DNA of 37,313 nucleotides from an uncultured Bacteroides sp. (GTDB taxonomy: Bacteria; Bacteroidota; Bacteroidia; Bacteroidales; Bacteroidaceae), in the NCBI GenBank assembly GCA_945607605.1, contig CALYZE010000021.1:1-37313 (forward strand). The letters run 5' to 3'. A model generated the notes under the pieces. It was not told the DNA's origin, did no database searches, and saw only the letters and a program-made list of their open reading frames with translations. Positions 1 to 9,270 of the stretch are shown here, one piece after another. Both the position numbers and the translations under genes were made by a program. How positions within the stretch are numbered: the stretch's first letter is position 1; each line of letters starts with the position of its first letter.

Positions 1-2036
1 TCTTTTGAGGTTACTGTACGCACTTCTTTTTTGTAATCGGTTGCTTCCCGATCAGCATTCGCTCCATCAGAAAATATTTCAGCTTCATACCTACCTTCTC
101 CAAGGAAAGAAAGATCGATCGCAATCTCACGTGGAGTCCAGTTAGTCATGGAGGCCAAATACCATGTATCTTCTTTACAGCGGGCTATAGTGATGTATTC
201 ACCAACTTCACCGTTCAAGGCGATGGTTTCGTCGAAAACAGTGGGTACTTTAGAAATGAAATCTGTGCATTCCTGTTCTTTCATGTATTTACTAGGACTG
301 TCTGCTAACATTTGTAATGGGGCTTCGAAAATAGTGTACATAGCCATTTGATGTACACGTGTGCCTTGGCTCATGGGGTGGTCATTGATTCCACGGAATG
401 TTTCACGGGTTGCATTGATCATGGCACCTGGGGTATAATCCATAGGACCTGCCAACATACGCAGATAGGGAGCAGTTACATCATAACGCGGAAAATCATG
501 TAGGGGTAGCCCATTTATGACCGGTTCCCATTTGGCATTTTCCAATCCTTTCACGCCTTCAAAATTGACAATATTAGGATAGGTGCGTTGGATGCCATTT
601 GGTTTCAAACCGTGTAGGTTGAGCAATAGTTTATGATGAGCTGCACTGGCTGCAATCTGCTCTACTGAAACAATCAATGCCTGGTCATCACGATCGAAAA
701 AGTCGATTTTGAAACCTTTAATGCCCATTTTAGAATAATGGTTGAACACAGCATCTGTTTCTTTGGCTGCGTTACGCCAGCTTGCCCAAAGGATGATGTT
801 GACTCCTTTCTGATTACCATACGCAACTAATTCCTCTAGATTTATTTCTGGATTCAGTTCTTCTAGTAATGATTCTTTGCCACTCCAACCTTCGTCAATA
901 ATGATATATTCCAATGCATTGTTGGCGGCAAAGTCGATGAAAGCTTTGTAAGTCGGTGTATTCATACCGGCTTTGAAATCTACTCCGGTTAGGTTACAAG
1001 TATTCCACCAGTCCCAAGCAACTTTACCTGGTTTGATCCAAGATGTATCTTTAATACGGCAAACCGGAGCGAGGCGTTGCACCATATCGTTGTCGGCAAG
1101 TTGCGTATCCTCAGTCGTAACAAGTACAATGCGCCACGGGAAAGTACGCTGAGAACTGTTTGTTGCGGAAGATGTTTGTAAAGCATCGGTAGACAGAAGC
1201 TTAGCTTCTCCTAAATCACCGTTGCGGTGATGTGGTACACGAGCTATAAAATCAGCACGTTTCGTTGGAATCAAGTTCAATCGATTGTGCCCTCCGATAG
1301 TCTCTTCTAATGGATAGGGAGCAAAATTGGCTTGTAATCCTTGCCTTGTATCCGGATTGATGGTGAGAAACATGCCTGGATAACTTTCCAATCCACTCTC
1401 CATGATGACAGCTTTCTTACCTTTGCCCAGATCAACCATCAGTGGAGTGATAGCAAGTGAATCTGCGTACATTTTGGAAAGGGATGTTACGTCATAGTAC
1501 GATTCAAAAGAGTAGCAATAGCGTTCACCGTTACGGTTGTCGTTGATATAAGGAATAAAAGCTGGATAGTCGCGATCAAAGTTGAAATCTGCAGTCTCCT
1601 CTTTAATGATAAACGGTTTGTGTTGTTCGGATAAGAAACGATAGGCGGCGCCGTCATTATAAACACGAAATTGTATGCTATAACCACCACGACATTTCAA
1701 GGTCAGTTGGTTGTAGTGGTCCTTTATGCTGGCTCTTTTATAAAAAGGGGTCAAAAAGGATGTATCTACAGATTTTCGTTCGGCACGAAGCACTTTTACG
1801 TTCTTACCAAAAGATATTTCTTTTTTAGGAGAGTGCTCCTCTTGTCCTTGCAATGCGATGCTAGAAGGTTGGAGAAAAACTGTTCCGTCATGAGTGATCT
1901 TCCAGTTAAGAACTCTTCCTGCATCTACAGTAACAGTCAGTTTTCCGTCCGGTGACATTAATTGGTATTGCTGTGCATGAATAGACCCCAAGCATAGAAA
2001 TAATAAACAAAATAGGTGAACTACAGTGTTTCTCAT
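1..2036 (-). CDS. GH97 family glycoside hydrolase, probable alpha-galactosidase (partial, C-terminus off the left edge)
   Basis: Reading the minus strand from the ATG at 2036 gives 678 codons with no stop, so the gene continues beyond the window. The N-terminus is a signal peptide ending LGSIHAQQ, so the enzyme is exported to the periplasm. After an N-terminal beta-sandwich comes the GH97 catalytic barrel, with WDWWNT, EYIIIDEGWS, KGFKIDFFDRDDQ around residue 445, NFEGVKGLE around 491-499 and YTIFEAPLQ. GH97 contains inverting alpha-glucosidases (SusB) and retaining alpha-galactosidases (BT1871 type). The latter use an Asp nucleophile at the end of strand 4. D445 and the Glu about 54 residues later (E499) match that layout as I recall it, so alpha-galactosidase is favoured but not proven. 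The gene starts 7 bp after the aldo/keto reductase stop and is probably co-transcribed with it. The PUL context suggests removal of alpha-galactose side chains from a mannan. Confidence 0.88.
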   Translation of the reverse strand, partial: MRNTVVHLFCLLFLCLGSIHAQQYQLMSPDGKLTVTVDAGRVLNWKITHDGTVFLQPSSIALQGQEEHSPKKEISFGKNVKVLRAERKSVDTSFLTPFYKRASIKDHYNQLTLKCRGGYSIQFRVYNDGAAYRFLSEQHKPFIIKEETADFNFDRDYPAFIPYINDNRNGERYCYSFESYYDVTSLSKMYADSLAITPLMVDLGKGKKAVIMESGLESYPGMFLTINPDTRQGLQANFAPYPLEETIGGHNRLNLIPTKRADFIARVPHHRNGDLGEAKLLSTDALQTSSATNSSQRTFPWRIVLVTTEDTQLADNDMVQRLAPVCRIKDTSWIKPGKVAWDWWNTCNLTGVDFKAGMNTPTYKAFIDFAANNALEYIIIDEGWSGKESLLEELNPEINLEELVAYGNQKGVNIILWASWRNAAKETDAVFNHYSKMGIKGFKIDFFDRDDQALIVSVEQIAASAAHHKLLLNLHGLKPNGIQRTYPNIVNFEGVKGLENAKWEPVINGLPLHDFPRYDVTAPYLRMLAGPMDYTPGAMINATRETFRGINDHPMSQGTRVHQMAMYTIFEAPLQMLADSPSKYMKEQECTDFISKVPTVFDETIALNGEVGEYITIARCKEDTWYLASMTNWTPREIAIDLSFLGEGRYEAEIFSDGANADREATDYKKEVRTVTSK

Positions 2037-2043
2037 ATTGGTT

Positions 2044-3045
2044 TTATTTAGTTACTATCCTTTTTATATTTTCGATCTCTTCGACAGAGAAGGATGTGTT
2101 CTCAATGGATTTTAGATTATCGGCCAACTGCGTTACGGAACTTGCTCCAACAATAACGGACGTGACCAAATCATCTTTCAACAGCCAGGCAAGTGCCATT
2201 TCGGCGAGCGTCTGTCCCCGTTGAACTGCTGCTGCATTCAATGCCTTGATTTTTAACACGACCTCATTGGTCAGTACTTCTTGTTTTAGGAATTTACCTT
2301 TGGCCATGCGGGAATCTGCGGGGATACCATTCAAATAACGGTTAGTCAGCAAGCCTTGTGCCAATGGAGAAAAAGCGATAAAACCAGTTCCATATTCTTT
2401 GACCTGTTGCAGTGTGCCTTCTTCTAGTTCGCGATTGAATATATTGTATCTACCTTGGTATAGCAAACAATGTACGTCTCGTTCTTCCAGATATTTATAT
2501 GCGAATTCAGCAGCTTCTTTCGGATATTTGGAAATCCCTACATAAAGTGCTTTCCCTTGGCGCACGATATCCACCAATGTTTGAAGGGTTTCTTCGAGAG
2601 GTGTATTGGGGTCGTAGCGATGGCTGTAGAAGATGTCCACATAATCCAGATTCATCCGTCTCAAACTTTGATCGAGACTATTCATTAAAGTTTTGCGAGA
2701 TCCCCATTCACCGTAGGGCCCTGGCCACATCTCATGTCCTGCTTTGGTAGAGATAAATAATTCGTCCCGATAGGGTCTAAAAGATTTCTTCATAATCATA
2801 CCGAAAGTCTCCTCGGCAGAACCGAAAGAAGGACCATAATTATTGGCAAGGTCGAAGAGAGTGATGCCTTTGTCGAAAGCGAAATGTGCCATAGCTTGAG
2901 AGTTGGCAAACGTATTCACATCGCCGAAGTTATGCCATAAGCCTAATGATATTTCGGGCAGTAAGATGCCACTTTTACCACAACGACGATACTTCATGCC
3001 GTTGTCATACCGTTCAGGTAGTGGCGAGTAAATAGGGTTTATCAT
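2044..3045 (-). CDS. aldo/keto reductase, YghZ/Kv-beta-like subfamily
   Basis: This is a cytoplasmic NADPH-dependent aldo/keto reductase of about 333 residues. It closely resembles E. coli YghZ (L-glyceraldehyde-3-phosphate reductase), with shared stretches such as SLGLWHNFG, FDLANNYGP, ISTKAGHEMWPGPYG, VDIFYSHR and FSPLAQGLLT. The catalytic tetrad can be placed at D65, Y70, K101 and H142. The frame stays open upstream to an ATG at 3120, but a good -7 box (3110-3117) overlaps that codon. I therefore chose the ATG at 3045, which gives the family-like start MINPIYSPLPERYDNGMKYR; the ATG at 3081 is an alternative. There is no signal peptide. It lies directly upstream of the GH97 gene on the same strand, 7 bp apart. 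Its physiological carbonyl substrate in this locus is unknown. Confidence 0.9.
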   Translation of the reverse strand: MINPIYSPLPERYDNGMKYRRCGKSGILLPEISLGLWHNFGDVNTFANSQAMAHFAFDKGITLFDLANNYGPSFGSAEETFGMIMKKSFRPYRDELFISTKAGHEMWPGPYGEWGSRKTLMNSLDQSLRRMNLDYVDIFYSHRYDPNTPLEETLQTLVDIVRQGKALYVGISKYPKEAAEFAYKYLEERDVHCLLYQGRYNIFNRELEEGTLQQVKEYGTGFIAFSPLAQGLLTNRYLNGIPADSRMAKGKFLKQEVLTNEVVLKIKALNAAAVQRGQTLAEMALAWLLKDDLVTSVIVGASSVTQLADNLKSIENTSFSVEEIENIKRIVTK

Positions 3046-3109
3046 ATCTAATCTATTAAAAATGAATATTCTTGAAGCCATTCTGGCTTTAAACAAGAAG
3101 GCAACGATA

Positions 3110-3117
3110 CAAAAATA
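3110..3117 (-). promoter_or_regulatory. Bacteroides -7 box for the aldo/keto reductase-GH97 operon
   Basis: Read on the minus strand this is TATTTTTG, a full match to TAnnTTTG. It would start transcription near 3103, about 58 bases before the chosen start at 3045. No clear TTTG -33 element is seen. This box argues against the longer reading frame that begins at 3120. Confidence 0.5.
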
Positions 3118-3245
3118 CACAAATTCTTTAGAATAGACTCCTTTTTATTTATCCAAAACGAATAGATAACAACCGATGAGGTAGCTGGAAACAAATAATA
3201 CTATGATTGGATAAAATAATGCTACTGCATTTCTACCGAAGCTGC

Positions 3246-3253
3246 TATCTTTG
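3246..3253 (+). promoter_or_regulatory. Bacteroides -7 box for the GH3-GH2 operon
   Basis: TATCTTTG matches TAnnTTTG exactly and lies 87 bases upstream of the GH3 start. The -33 element is not convincing. With the divergent box at 3110-3117, the 294-base spacer 3046-3339 is a two-way control region and a plausible place for the AraC regulator to bind. No gene is seen in it. Confidence 0.5.
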
Positions 3254-3339
3254 CCAAGCGAAGATAAGAATGTTGGGAACAAAGAACTTTAAATCACCCA
3301 TTGATCGATTTTTGACAAATTATCAACAACATATGTTCA

Positions 3340-5640
3340 ATGAAAAACAAACTAATCGTTATGGCAATATCAATTTGCTTGGCATCTTGCGGAGGTAGTA
3401 AGACAGAAGTGTATAAAGATTCTGCGGCTCCGATAAAGAATAGAGTCGAAGATCTTCTCGGTAGAATGACTTTGGAGGAAAAAGTAGGTCAGATGAATCA
3501 GTTCGTAGGCTTGGAACATATCAAAGCAAACAGTGCTGTAATGACTGAAGAAGAGTTGAAAAATAATACGGCAAATGCTTTTTATCCCGGTGTTACAGAT
3601 CAAGATGTGGCCGCATGGACGGAGCAGGGACTCATCGGTTCCTTCCTTCATGTACTTACACTTGAAGAAGCCAACTATTTACAATCTTTAGCCATGAAAA
3701 GTCGTTTACAAATACCTATCATTTTTGGTATTGATGCTATTCATGGCAATGCCAATGCACCTGATAATACGGTATATCCCACAAACATTAATCTTGCTTG
3801 TTCTTTTGATACGCTGTTGGCTTATCGGATAGCTCGGGAAACTGCTAAAGAAATGCGCGCAATGAATATGCATTGGACGTTCAATCCAAATGTAGAAGTT
3901 GCCCGAGATGCCCGTTGGGGACGTGTGGGTGAAACTTATGGAGAAGATCCGTATTTGGTAACATTGATGGGCGTACAATCTGTCAAAGGCTATCAAGGAG
4001 ATCTGAATAGCAAGGAAGATGTGTTGGCCTGCATCAAGCACTTTGTAGGTGGCAGTGAGCCAATCAATGGTACAAACGGTTCTCCGACTGATTTGTCTGA
4101 GCGTACGCTTCGTGAAGTTTTCTTTCCGCCGTTTGAAGCCGGAGTACAGGCAGGTGCCATGTCATTGATGACAGCACATAATGAGTTGAATGGAGTTCCT
4201 TGCCACAGCAATGAGTGGTTGATAACGGATGTGCTTCGCGGTGAATGGAATTTTCCTGGTTTCGTAGTTAGTGACTGGATGGATATCGAACATATTCATG
4301 ATTTACATGGTACAGCAGAAAATATCAAGGAAGCTTTTTTTCAGTCGATTATGTCCGGTATGGATATGCATATGCACGGGATTCACTGGAATGAAATGGT
4401 AGTGGAATTGGTGAAGGAAGGTCGCATTTCGGAAACTCGTATTGATGAATCTGTACGTCGTATTCTGGATATTAAATTCCGTCTCGGTTTGTTCGAGCAA
4501 CCTTATGCTGATGAACAGGAAACTATGAAAATACGCCTTTGCGACGAACACCGGGCAACTGCTCTCGAGGCTGCTCGAAACGGTATCGTTCTTTTAAAGA
4601 ATGAGGGCGTATTACCACTCGATGCCTCTAAATACAGAAAGGTAATGGTTACAGGCATCAATGCCGATGATCAGAATATCCTCGGTGATTGGAGTGCTCC
4701 TGAAAAAGAAGAGAATGTAACGACCATTCTCGAAGGTTTGAAGATGATAGCTCCTGATACACAATTTGATTTCGTAGATCAGGGTTGGGACCCGCGGAAT
4801 ATGGATCCTGAGAAAGTAGCTGAGGCGGAAGCCCGTGCCAAGCATGCTGATTTGAACATTGTAGTGGCTGGTGAATATATGATGCGTTTCCGTTGGAATG
4901 ATCGTACAGATGGTGAAGACACAGATCGCAGTGATCTCGATCTTGTTGGTCTACAAGAAGAATTGATCGAAAAAGTCGCTGCTTCTGGTAAACCAACGAT
5001 TTTGGTTCTTGTTAATGGACGTCCGCTGAGTATACGTTGGGCAGCAGAAAATCTGCCGGCTATTGTAGAAGCGTGGGCTCCGGGTATGCAAGGCGGGCAG
5101 GCTGTGGCTGAGATTTTGTATGGTAAGGTGAACCCTTCTGCTAAGCTGGCCATTACTATCCCTCATAGTGTGGGGCAGTTGCAAATGATTTACAATCATA
5201 AGCCTTCTCAATATTTCCATCCTTATGTGGCAGGCAAGCCGAGTACGCCGTTGTATCCCTTCGGCCATGGATTGTCTTACACCACTTATAAATATGAAGA
5301 CTTACAATTGACTCAAAAGGAGATCAATAAAGATGGCAGCGTTGATGTGAGTGTCAAAGTAACGAATATAGGAGATCGGGAGGGTGTGGAGATTATCCAA
5401 CTTTATATACGTGATAAGTTCAGTTGCGTTACCCGTCCGGTCAAAGAATTGAAAGATTTTGCACGAGTCCCTCTGAAAGTGGGAGAAAGTAAGGTGGTAA
5501 ACTTTAAAATTACTCCTGATAAGCTTGCTTTTTATGATATTCAGATGAAGAAAATTGTGGAACCGGGTGAATTTATCGTTATGGTGGGACCCTCTTCGGA
5601 TGACAAGGATTTGTTGAAGGATACTTTTACAGTAAAATAA
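3340..5640 (+). CDS. GH3 beta-glucosidase (BglX-like), lipoprotein
   Basis: This 766-residue exo-acting glycosidase probably releases beta-linked glucose from the non-reducing end of oligosaccharides. The signal peptide ends in the lipobox LASC (C17), so it should be lipidated. The GH3 barrel carries MTLEEKVGQMNQF, FGIDAIHGN, GETYGEDPYLV and KHFVGG, and the nucleophile motif FVVSDW places the catalytic Asp at D312. The alpha/beta sandwich domain follows (ARNGIVLLKNEGVLPL), then a C-terminal fibronectin-III-like domain (YPFGHGLSYTTYKYEDL onwards). The length is typical of BglX-type enzymes. The stop codon abuts the ATG of the GH2 gene with no gap, so the two are one operon. In this locus it would remove backbone glucose from glucomannan or cello-oligosaccharides, but GH3 specificity cannot be read from sequence alone. 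Confidence 0.95.
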   Translation: MKNKLIVMAISICLASCGGSKTEVYKDSAAPIKNRVEDLLGRMTLEEKVGQMNQFVGLEHIKANSAVMTEEELKNNTANAFYPGVTDQDVAAWTEQGLIGSFLHVLTLEEANYLQSLAMKSRLQIPIIFGIDAIHGNANAPDNTVYPTNINLACSFDTLLAYRIARETAKEMRAMNMHWTFNPNVEVARDARWGRVGETYGEDPYLVTLMGVQSVKGYQGDLNSKEDVLACIKHFVGGSEPINGTNGSPTDLSERTLREVFFPPFEAGVQAGAMSLMTAHNELNGVPCHSNEWLITDVLRGEWNFPGFVVSDWMDIEHIHDLHGTAENIKEAFFQSIMSGMDMHMHGIHWNEMVVELVKEGRISETRIDESVRRILDIKFRLGLFEQPYADEQETMKIRLCDEHRATALEAARNGIVLLKNEGVLPLDASKYRKVMVTGINADDQNILGDWSAPEKEENVTTILEGLKMIAPDTQFDFVDQGWDPRNMDPEKVAEAEARAKHADLNIVVAGEYMMRFRWNDRTDGEDTDRSDLDLVGLQEELIEKVAASGKPTILVLVNGRPLSIRWAAENLPAIVEAWAPGMQGGQAVAEILYGKVNPSAKLAITIPHSVGQLQMIYNHKPSQYFHPYVAGKPSTPLYPFGHGLSYTTYKYEDLQLTQKEINKDGSVDVSVKVTNIGDREGVEIIQLYIRDKFSCVTRPVKELKDFARVPLKVGESKVVNFKITPDKLAFYDIQMKKIVEPGEFIVMVGPSSDDKDLLKDTFTVK

Positions 5641-8133
5641 ATGAGAAGAACCATTTTATTCTATGTAGCATTGCTAGGGATATTACTCCCTTCGTGGGGG
5701 CAGCAGTCTGTGCGAGAACGTGTTTTGTTGGATGATGACTGGCAGTTTGCTTTTGGAAACGCCTCAGATCCTGCCAAAGACTTTGGGTGTGGAACGGAGT
5801 ATTTCAATTATCTGACGAAAGCGGCCTCTATCCATAACGCAGGTCCTTATTCCATGAAGTTTGATGCTTCAGATTGGAAACGGGTAAACTTGCCTCATGA
5901 TTGGGTGGTTGATCTGCCTTTTGATGCACAAGCGAGTCATAGTCATGGTTATAAGACAGTAGGGTATCAATATCCTGAAACCAGTGTAGGATGGTATCGT
6001 AAAACATTCACCGTTCCTCAGTCAGATTTAGGCAAGCATCTTTACCTCCAGTTCGATGGCGTTTTTCGGGACGCACGTATCTGGATAAATGGTTTTTACC
6101 TTGGGCATGAACCGAGTGGTTATGCCACTCAGGTCTATGATATAACCGAGTATCTGAACTATGGTGAAGAAAATTTGATTACTGTTCGTGCGGATGCCAC
6201 ACTTGAAGAAGGGTGGTTTTATGAAGGTGGAGGTATTTATCGTCACGTCTGGCTGAATAAGATGGCACCGCTGCACGTAGCTCCTTTCGGCACCTTTGTA
6301 CACAGTAGTTTATCATCTGATTTTAGCAAGGCTATTGTGAATATCGAAACTACGATTGAGAACTCTTCTGTCAATACAATGACCTGCAGTTATCGCCATA
6401 CGCTGCAAAACGCAGAAGGGCAAACGGTAAGTACGTTGGAACAGGACGGTAGGCAGATTAAATTACTTCCCAAACAGAAGTTTACTGATACCCTCTCTTT
6501 TGAGTTCCAGAACCCTCATCTTTGGAGTGTAGATAGACCTTATTTATACAAAGTATTTACAGAAGTTTATCAAGACAATAGGCTGGTTGATACTTACACT
6601 ACTACTACCGGAATCCGTAGTGTTGTTTTTGATGCAAATCGCGGATTTTTGCTAAATGGAAAGCCTTTGAAATTGAAAGGTGTCAATATGCATCAAGACC
6701 ATCCTGGAGTAGGGGTAGGAATACCTGATGCACTGCAAATTTATCGCCTCAAACAATTGAAGGCTATAGGGTGTAATGCCTATCGATCTTCCCACAATCC
6801 AATGACTCCTGAACTGTTGGATGCTTGCGACAGTATTGGTGTCCTTGTCATTGAGGAGAATCGTCTGATGGGAGTGAACCATGAACATATCAACTTGTTG
6901 AATCGCATGATAGTACGTGACCGAAACCATCCAAGCATTATTCTGTGGAGTGTAGGTAACGAAGAGTGGGGAATTGAATGGGAAGAAAGCGGAGCCCGTA
7001 TCGCTGCTTCCATGCGTGAGTACTGTCATCGTGCAGACCCCACACGCCTGATGACGGTTGCATCAAGTAGTGGTCCTACTGTTTTGCTTCCGGCAGATGT
7101 GGCGGGTTACAATTATATACTTCAGAATCCTGTGGAACAACATCGCAAGGATTATCCGGAACGTTGTGCGCTTGGTTCGGAAGAGACCACTGGCTGTGGA
7201 ACCCGTGGTATTTATTTTGACCACAAAGAATTGATAACGCATACTGAAGAGTCGTTGATACCAAATCTTCGTAATTCTGCCGGTTGGATGGCTGCTCATA
7301 ACCGGAGACCAAACGGACCGGACAGCCTTTTAAATTGTATAGAACGTGGTTGGAAATTTTATGATGAGCGTCCTTATTTGAGTGGTTTGTTCTATTGGAC
7401 GGGTTTTGATTATCGGGGGGAACCTAACCCGATGAAATTTCCTGCTACCGGTTCGCAATTTGGCATTCTAGACTATTGCGGTTTTCTCAAAGATGAGGCC
7501 TATTATCTGAAATCCTGGTGGACAGATGAGCCAATATTGCATATGTTTCCGCATTGGAATTTGCAGGGGCATGAAGGAGATAGCATCGACGTATGGGTAT
7601 ATAGCAATTGTGATGAAGTGGAACTCATCGTAAATGGAAAAAAAATGGAACGTAAAACTATGATAAAGAATGGTCATCTTTCTTGGAAAACGGTTTATTA
7701 TCCCGGCAAAGTAAAAGCGATAGGATATAAACATGGAAAAGTAGTTCTTAGTCGAATGCTGGAAACAACAGATGCTCCCGCCCGTCTGTCTCTCACTGCG
7801 GATCGTTCGATCATTCAAGCTGATAATCGGGATGTAGCAGTTGTTCGTGTGGAACTCCAAGATGCGAAGAAACGTTTTGTCCCTAATGCTTGCAATGAAT
7901 TGATGCTTACGGTTTCTGGTCCGATACGTATTCTTGGGGTAGGGAATGGAGACCCGGCTTATAGGTCTACGGAACGTCCGGCAAAGGTCCATGCTCGTTC
8001 TTATCGGGTAAAAGCGTTTAATGGACTGGCCCAAGTATTACTACAAAGTACCGGAGAAGTAGGAAATGCTAAGTTGACGGTTCACGCAGAAGGCTTTCAA
8101 GAGACATCTTTTAAACTAAACATACAAGAATGA
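5641..8133 (+). CDS. GH2 glycoside hydrolase, probable beta-galactosidase
   Basis: This is an 830-residue secreted GH2 enzyme with a type I-like signal peptide ending LPSWGQQ. It has an N-terminal jelly-roll sugar-binding domain (VNLPHDW, GWYRKTF, FDGVFRDARIWINGFYLG), an immunoglobulin-like domain, and a (beta/alpha)8 barrel (GKPLKLKGVNMHQDH, YRSSHNPM). WSVGNEEWG places the acid/base at E441, and the nucleophile is probably E514 or E515 in GSEETTG. The C-terminal 250 residues look like additional beta-sandwich domains. GH2 covers beta-galactosidase, beta-mannosidase and beta-glucuronidase. The overall layout resembles Bacteroides beta-galactosidases, but beta-mannosidase remains possible given the mannanase nearby. 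It starts immediately after the GH3 stop and is followed by a strong terminator. Confidence 0.92.
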   Translation: MRRTILFYVALLGILLPSWGQQSVRERVLLDDDWQFAFGNASDPAKDFGCGTEYFNYLTKAASIHNAGPYSMKFDASDWKRVNLPHDWVVDLPFDAQASHSHGYKTVGYQYPETSVGWYRKTFTVPQSDLGKHLYLQFDGVFRDARIWINGFYLGHEPSGYATQVYDITEYLNYGEENLITVRADATLEEGWFYEGGGIYRHVWLNKMAPLHVAPFGTFVHSSLSSDFSKAIVNIETTIENSSVNTMTCSYRHTLQNAEGQTVSTLEQDGRQIKLLPKQKFTDTLSFEFQNPHLWSVDRPYLYKVFTEVYQDNRLVDTYTTTTGIRSVVFDANRGFLLNGKPLKLKGVNMHQDHPGVGVGIPDALQIYRLKQLKAIGCNAYRSSHNPMTPELLDACDSIGVLVIEENRLMGVNHEHINLLNRMIVRDRNHPSIILWSVGNEEWGIEWEESGARIAASMREYCHRADPTRLMTVASSSGPTVLLPADVAGYNYILQNPVEQHRKDYPERCALGSEETTGCGTRGIYFDHKELITHTEESLIPNLRNSAGWMAAHNRRPNGPDSLLNCIERGWKFYDERPYLSGLFYWTGFDYRGEPNPMKFPATGSQFGILDYCGFLKDEAYYLKSWWTDEPILHMFPHWNLQGHEGDSIDVWVYSNCDEVELIVNGKKMERKTMIKNGHLSWKTVYYPGKVKAIGYKHGKVVLSRMLETTDAPARLSLTADRSIIQADNRDVAVVRVELQDAKKRFVPNACNELMLTVSGPIRILGVGNGDPAYRSTERPAKVHARSYRVKAFNGLAQVLLQSTGEVGNAKLTVHAEGFQETSFKLNIQE

Positions 8134-8159
8134 CAGGTCTCTTTTTAGACTTGTTCAAT

Positions 8160-8200
8160 AAGGGTTATGCCTCGAACTATGAGAGGCATAACCCTTTTTA
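8160..8200 (+). terminator. rho-independent terminator after the GH3-GH2 operon
   Basis: This is a perfect 14-bp inverted repeat: 8160-8173 (aagggttatgcctc) pairs with 8183-8196. The loop has 9 bases and a short T run follows. It lies 27 bases after the GH2 stop and separates that operon from the AraC gene. Confidence 0.9.
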
Positions 8201-8278
8201 GATGATAAATGGGAGGATATAACAATTATTACCCCAAAATGTAACAATTAGTGCTATAGAGTGATTTAAAAGAATGAC

Positions 8279-8286
8279 TATATTTG
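8279..8286 (+). promoter_or_regulatory. Bacteroides -7 box for the AraC-type regulator
   Basis: TATATTTG is an exact TAnnTTTG match 28 bases upstream of the regulator ATG. It lies just after the terminator, so the regulator is probably transcribed on its own. No clear -33 element is seen. Confidence 0.55.
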
Positions 8287-8314
8287 TTGCATGATACTTT
8301 TTTAACCGTATACC

Positions 8315-9202
8315 ATGGAAAACAAACCTTGTATAATGAGGGAGATTACCCCTTTGTCTGAACGGGATTGCTTTTACATAGCTGACCGTCATAAAACTGA
8401 ATTTACATATCCTATCCATTGCCATGCTGAATATGAATTGAATTTCACTGAACATGCTGCGGGAGTGCGGCGAGTAGTGGGAGATTCGACTGAAATCATA
8501 GGTGATTATGATCTCGTATTGATTACCGGTAAGGAATTGGAGCATGTTTGGGAACAGCACGATTGTATTTCTAAAGATATCCGCGAAATCACGATCCAAT
8601 TCTCTCCCGATCTTTTTTTTGGAAACATTGTTAATAAGAACCAGTTTGATAGCATTCGCCGTATGCTTGAACGTGCGCAGTGCGGGCTTTCTTTTCCTAT
8701 GCAAGCCATTATGAAGGTTTATAATTGGTTGGATAAGCTAGCTTCTGAAGAACAAGGATTCTATGCAGTAATGGACTTACTTAGAATACTTTATGAGCTC
8801 TCTTTGTATGATAGTGCAAAAGTACTTTCCACGTCTTCTTTTGCGAAAATGGAAACTTTCTCGGATAGTCGTCGCGTACAAAAAGTGCAGAAGTATATTG
8901 CTGACCACTACCAAGAAGAAATTCGTCTGCCCGTCTTGGCCGACATGGTTGGAATGACTCCTGTCTCTTTCAGTCGATTCTTTCGTCTTCGTACGGGAAA
9001 GACGCTTTCTGATTATATCATTGATCTCCGTTTGGGGTTTGCTACCCGATTGTTGGTTGACTCTACCCGTACCATTGCTGAAATTTGTTATGATTGTGGA
9101 TTTAATAATCTTTCAAATTTCAATCGTATGTTCAAACGGAAGAAGGGGTGCTCGCCGAAGGAATTTCGAGGAAATTATAGAAAGAAGAAGATTGTTATAT
9201 GA
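8315..9202 (+). CDS. AraC-family transcriptional regulator with cupin-like sensor domain
   Basis: This cytoplasmic regulator has 295 residues. The N-terminal part (about 20-110) looks like the cupin sensor of AraC proteins (YPIHCHAEYELNF, then a GDYDLVLI beta segment). The last 100 residues form the double helix-turn-helix: VQKYIADHYQEEIRLPVLAD, GMTPVSFSRFFR, then TIAEICYDCGFNNLSNFNRMFKRKKGCSPKEFR split over the second motif. There are no membrane segments and no histidine kinase part, so it is not a hybrid two-component sensor. It sits between the two forward enzyme operons and is the only regulator in the locus, so it is the likely local switch responding to an intracellular sugar. A start at the in-frame ATG 8336 is possible but less likely. 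Confidence 0.93.
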   Translation: MENKPCIMREITPLSERDCFYIADRHKTEFTYPIHCHAEYELNFTEHAAGVRRVVGDSTEIIGDYDLVLITGKELEHVWEQHDCISKDIREITIQFSPDLFFGNIVNKNQFDSIRRMLERAQCGLSFPMQAIMKVYNWLDKLASEEQGFYAVMDLLRILYELSLYDSAKVLSTSSFAKMETFSDSRRVQKVQKYIADHYQEEIRLPVLADMVGMTPVSFSRFFRLRTGKTLSDYIIDLRLGFATRLLVDSTRTIAEICYDCGFNNLSNFNRMFKRKKGCSPKEFRGNYRKKKIVI

Positions 9203-9236
9203 TAATATAGTATCAGTATTCTTCGTGTAAACTGCC

Positions 9237-9244
9237 TACTTTTG
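9237..9244 (+). promoter_or_regulatory. Bacteroides -7 box for the esterase-GH5-GH5 operon
   Basis: TACTTTTG is an exact TAnnTTTG match 26 bases upstream of the esterase ATG, giving a short leader. The -33 region is not well conserved. Confidence 0.55.
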
Positions 9245-9270
9245 CAACAGACGTATAATCTGTTTTTACT

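Noticed and set aside
7468-8034. 188-codon open frame on the minus strand inside the GH2 gene
   Set aside because: It lies fully within a well-supported GH2 gene, has no recognisable domain and an unnatural composition, so it is a shadow frame.
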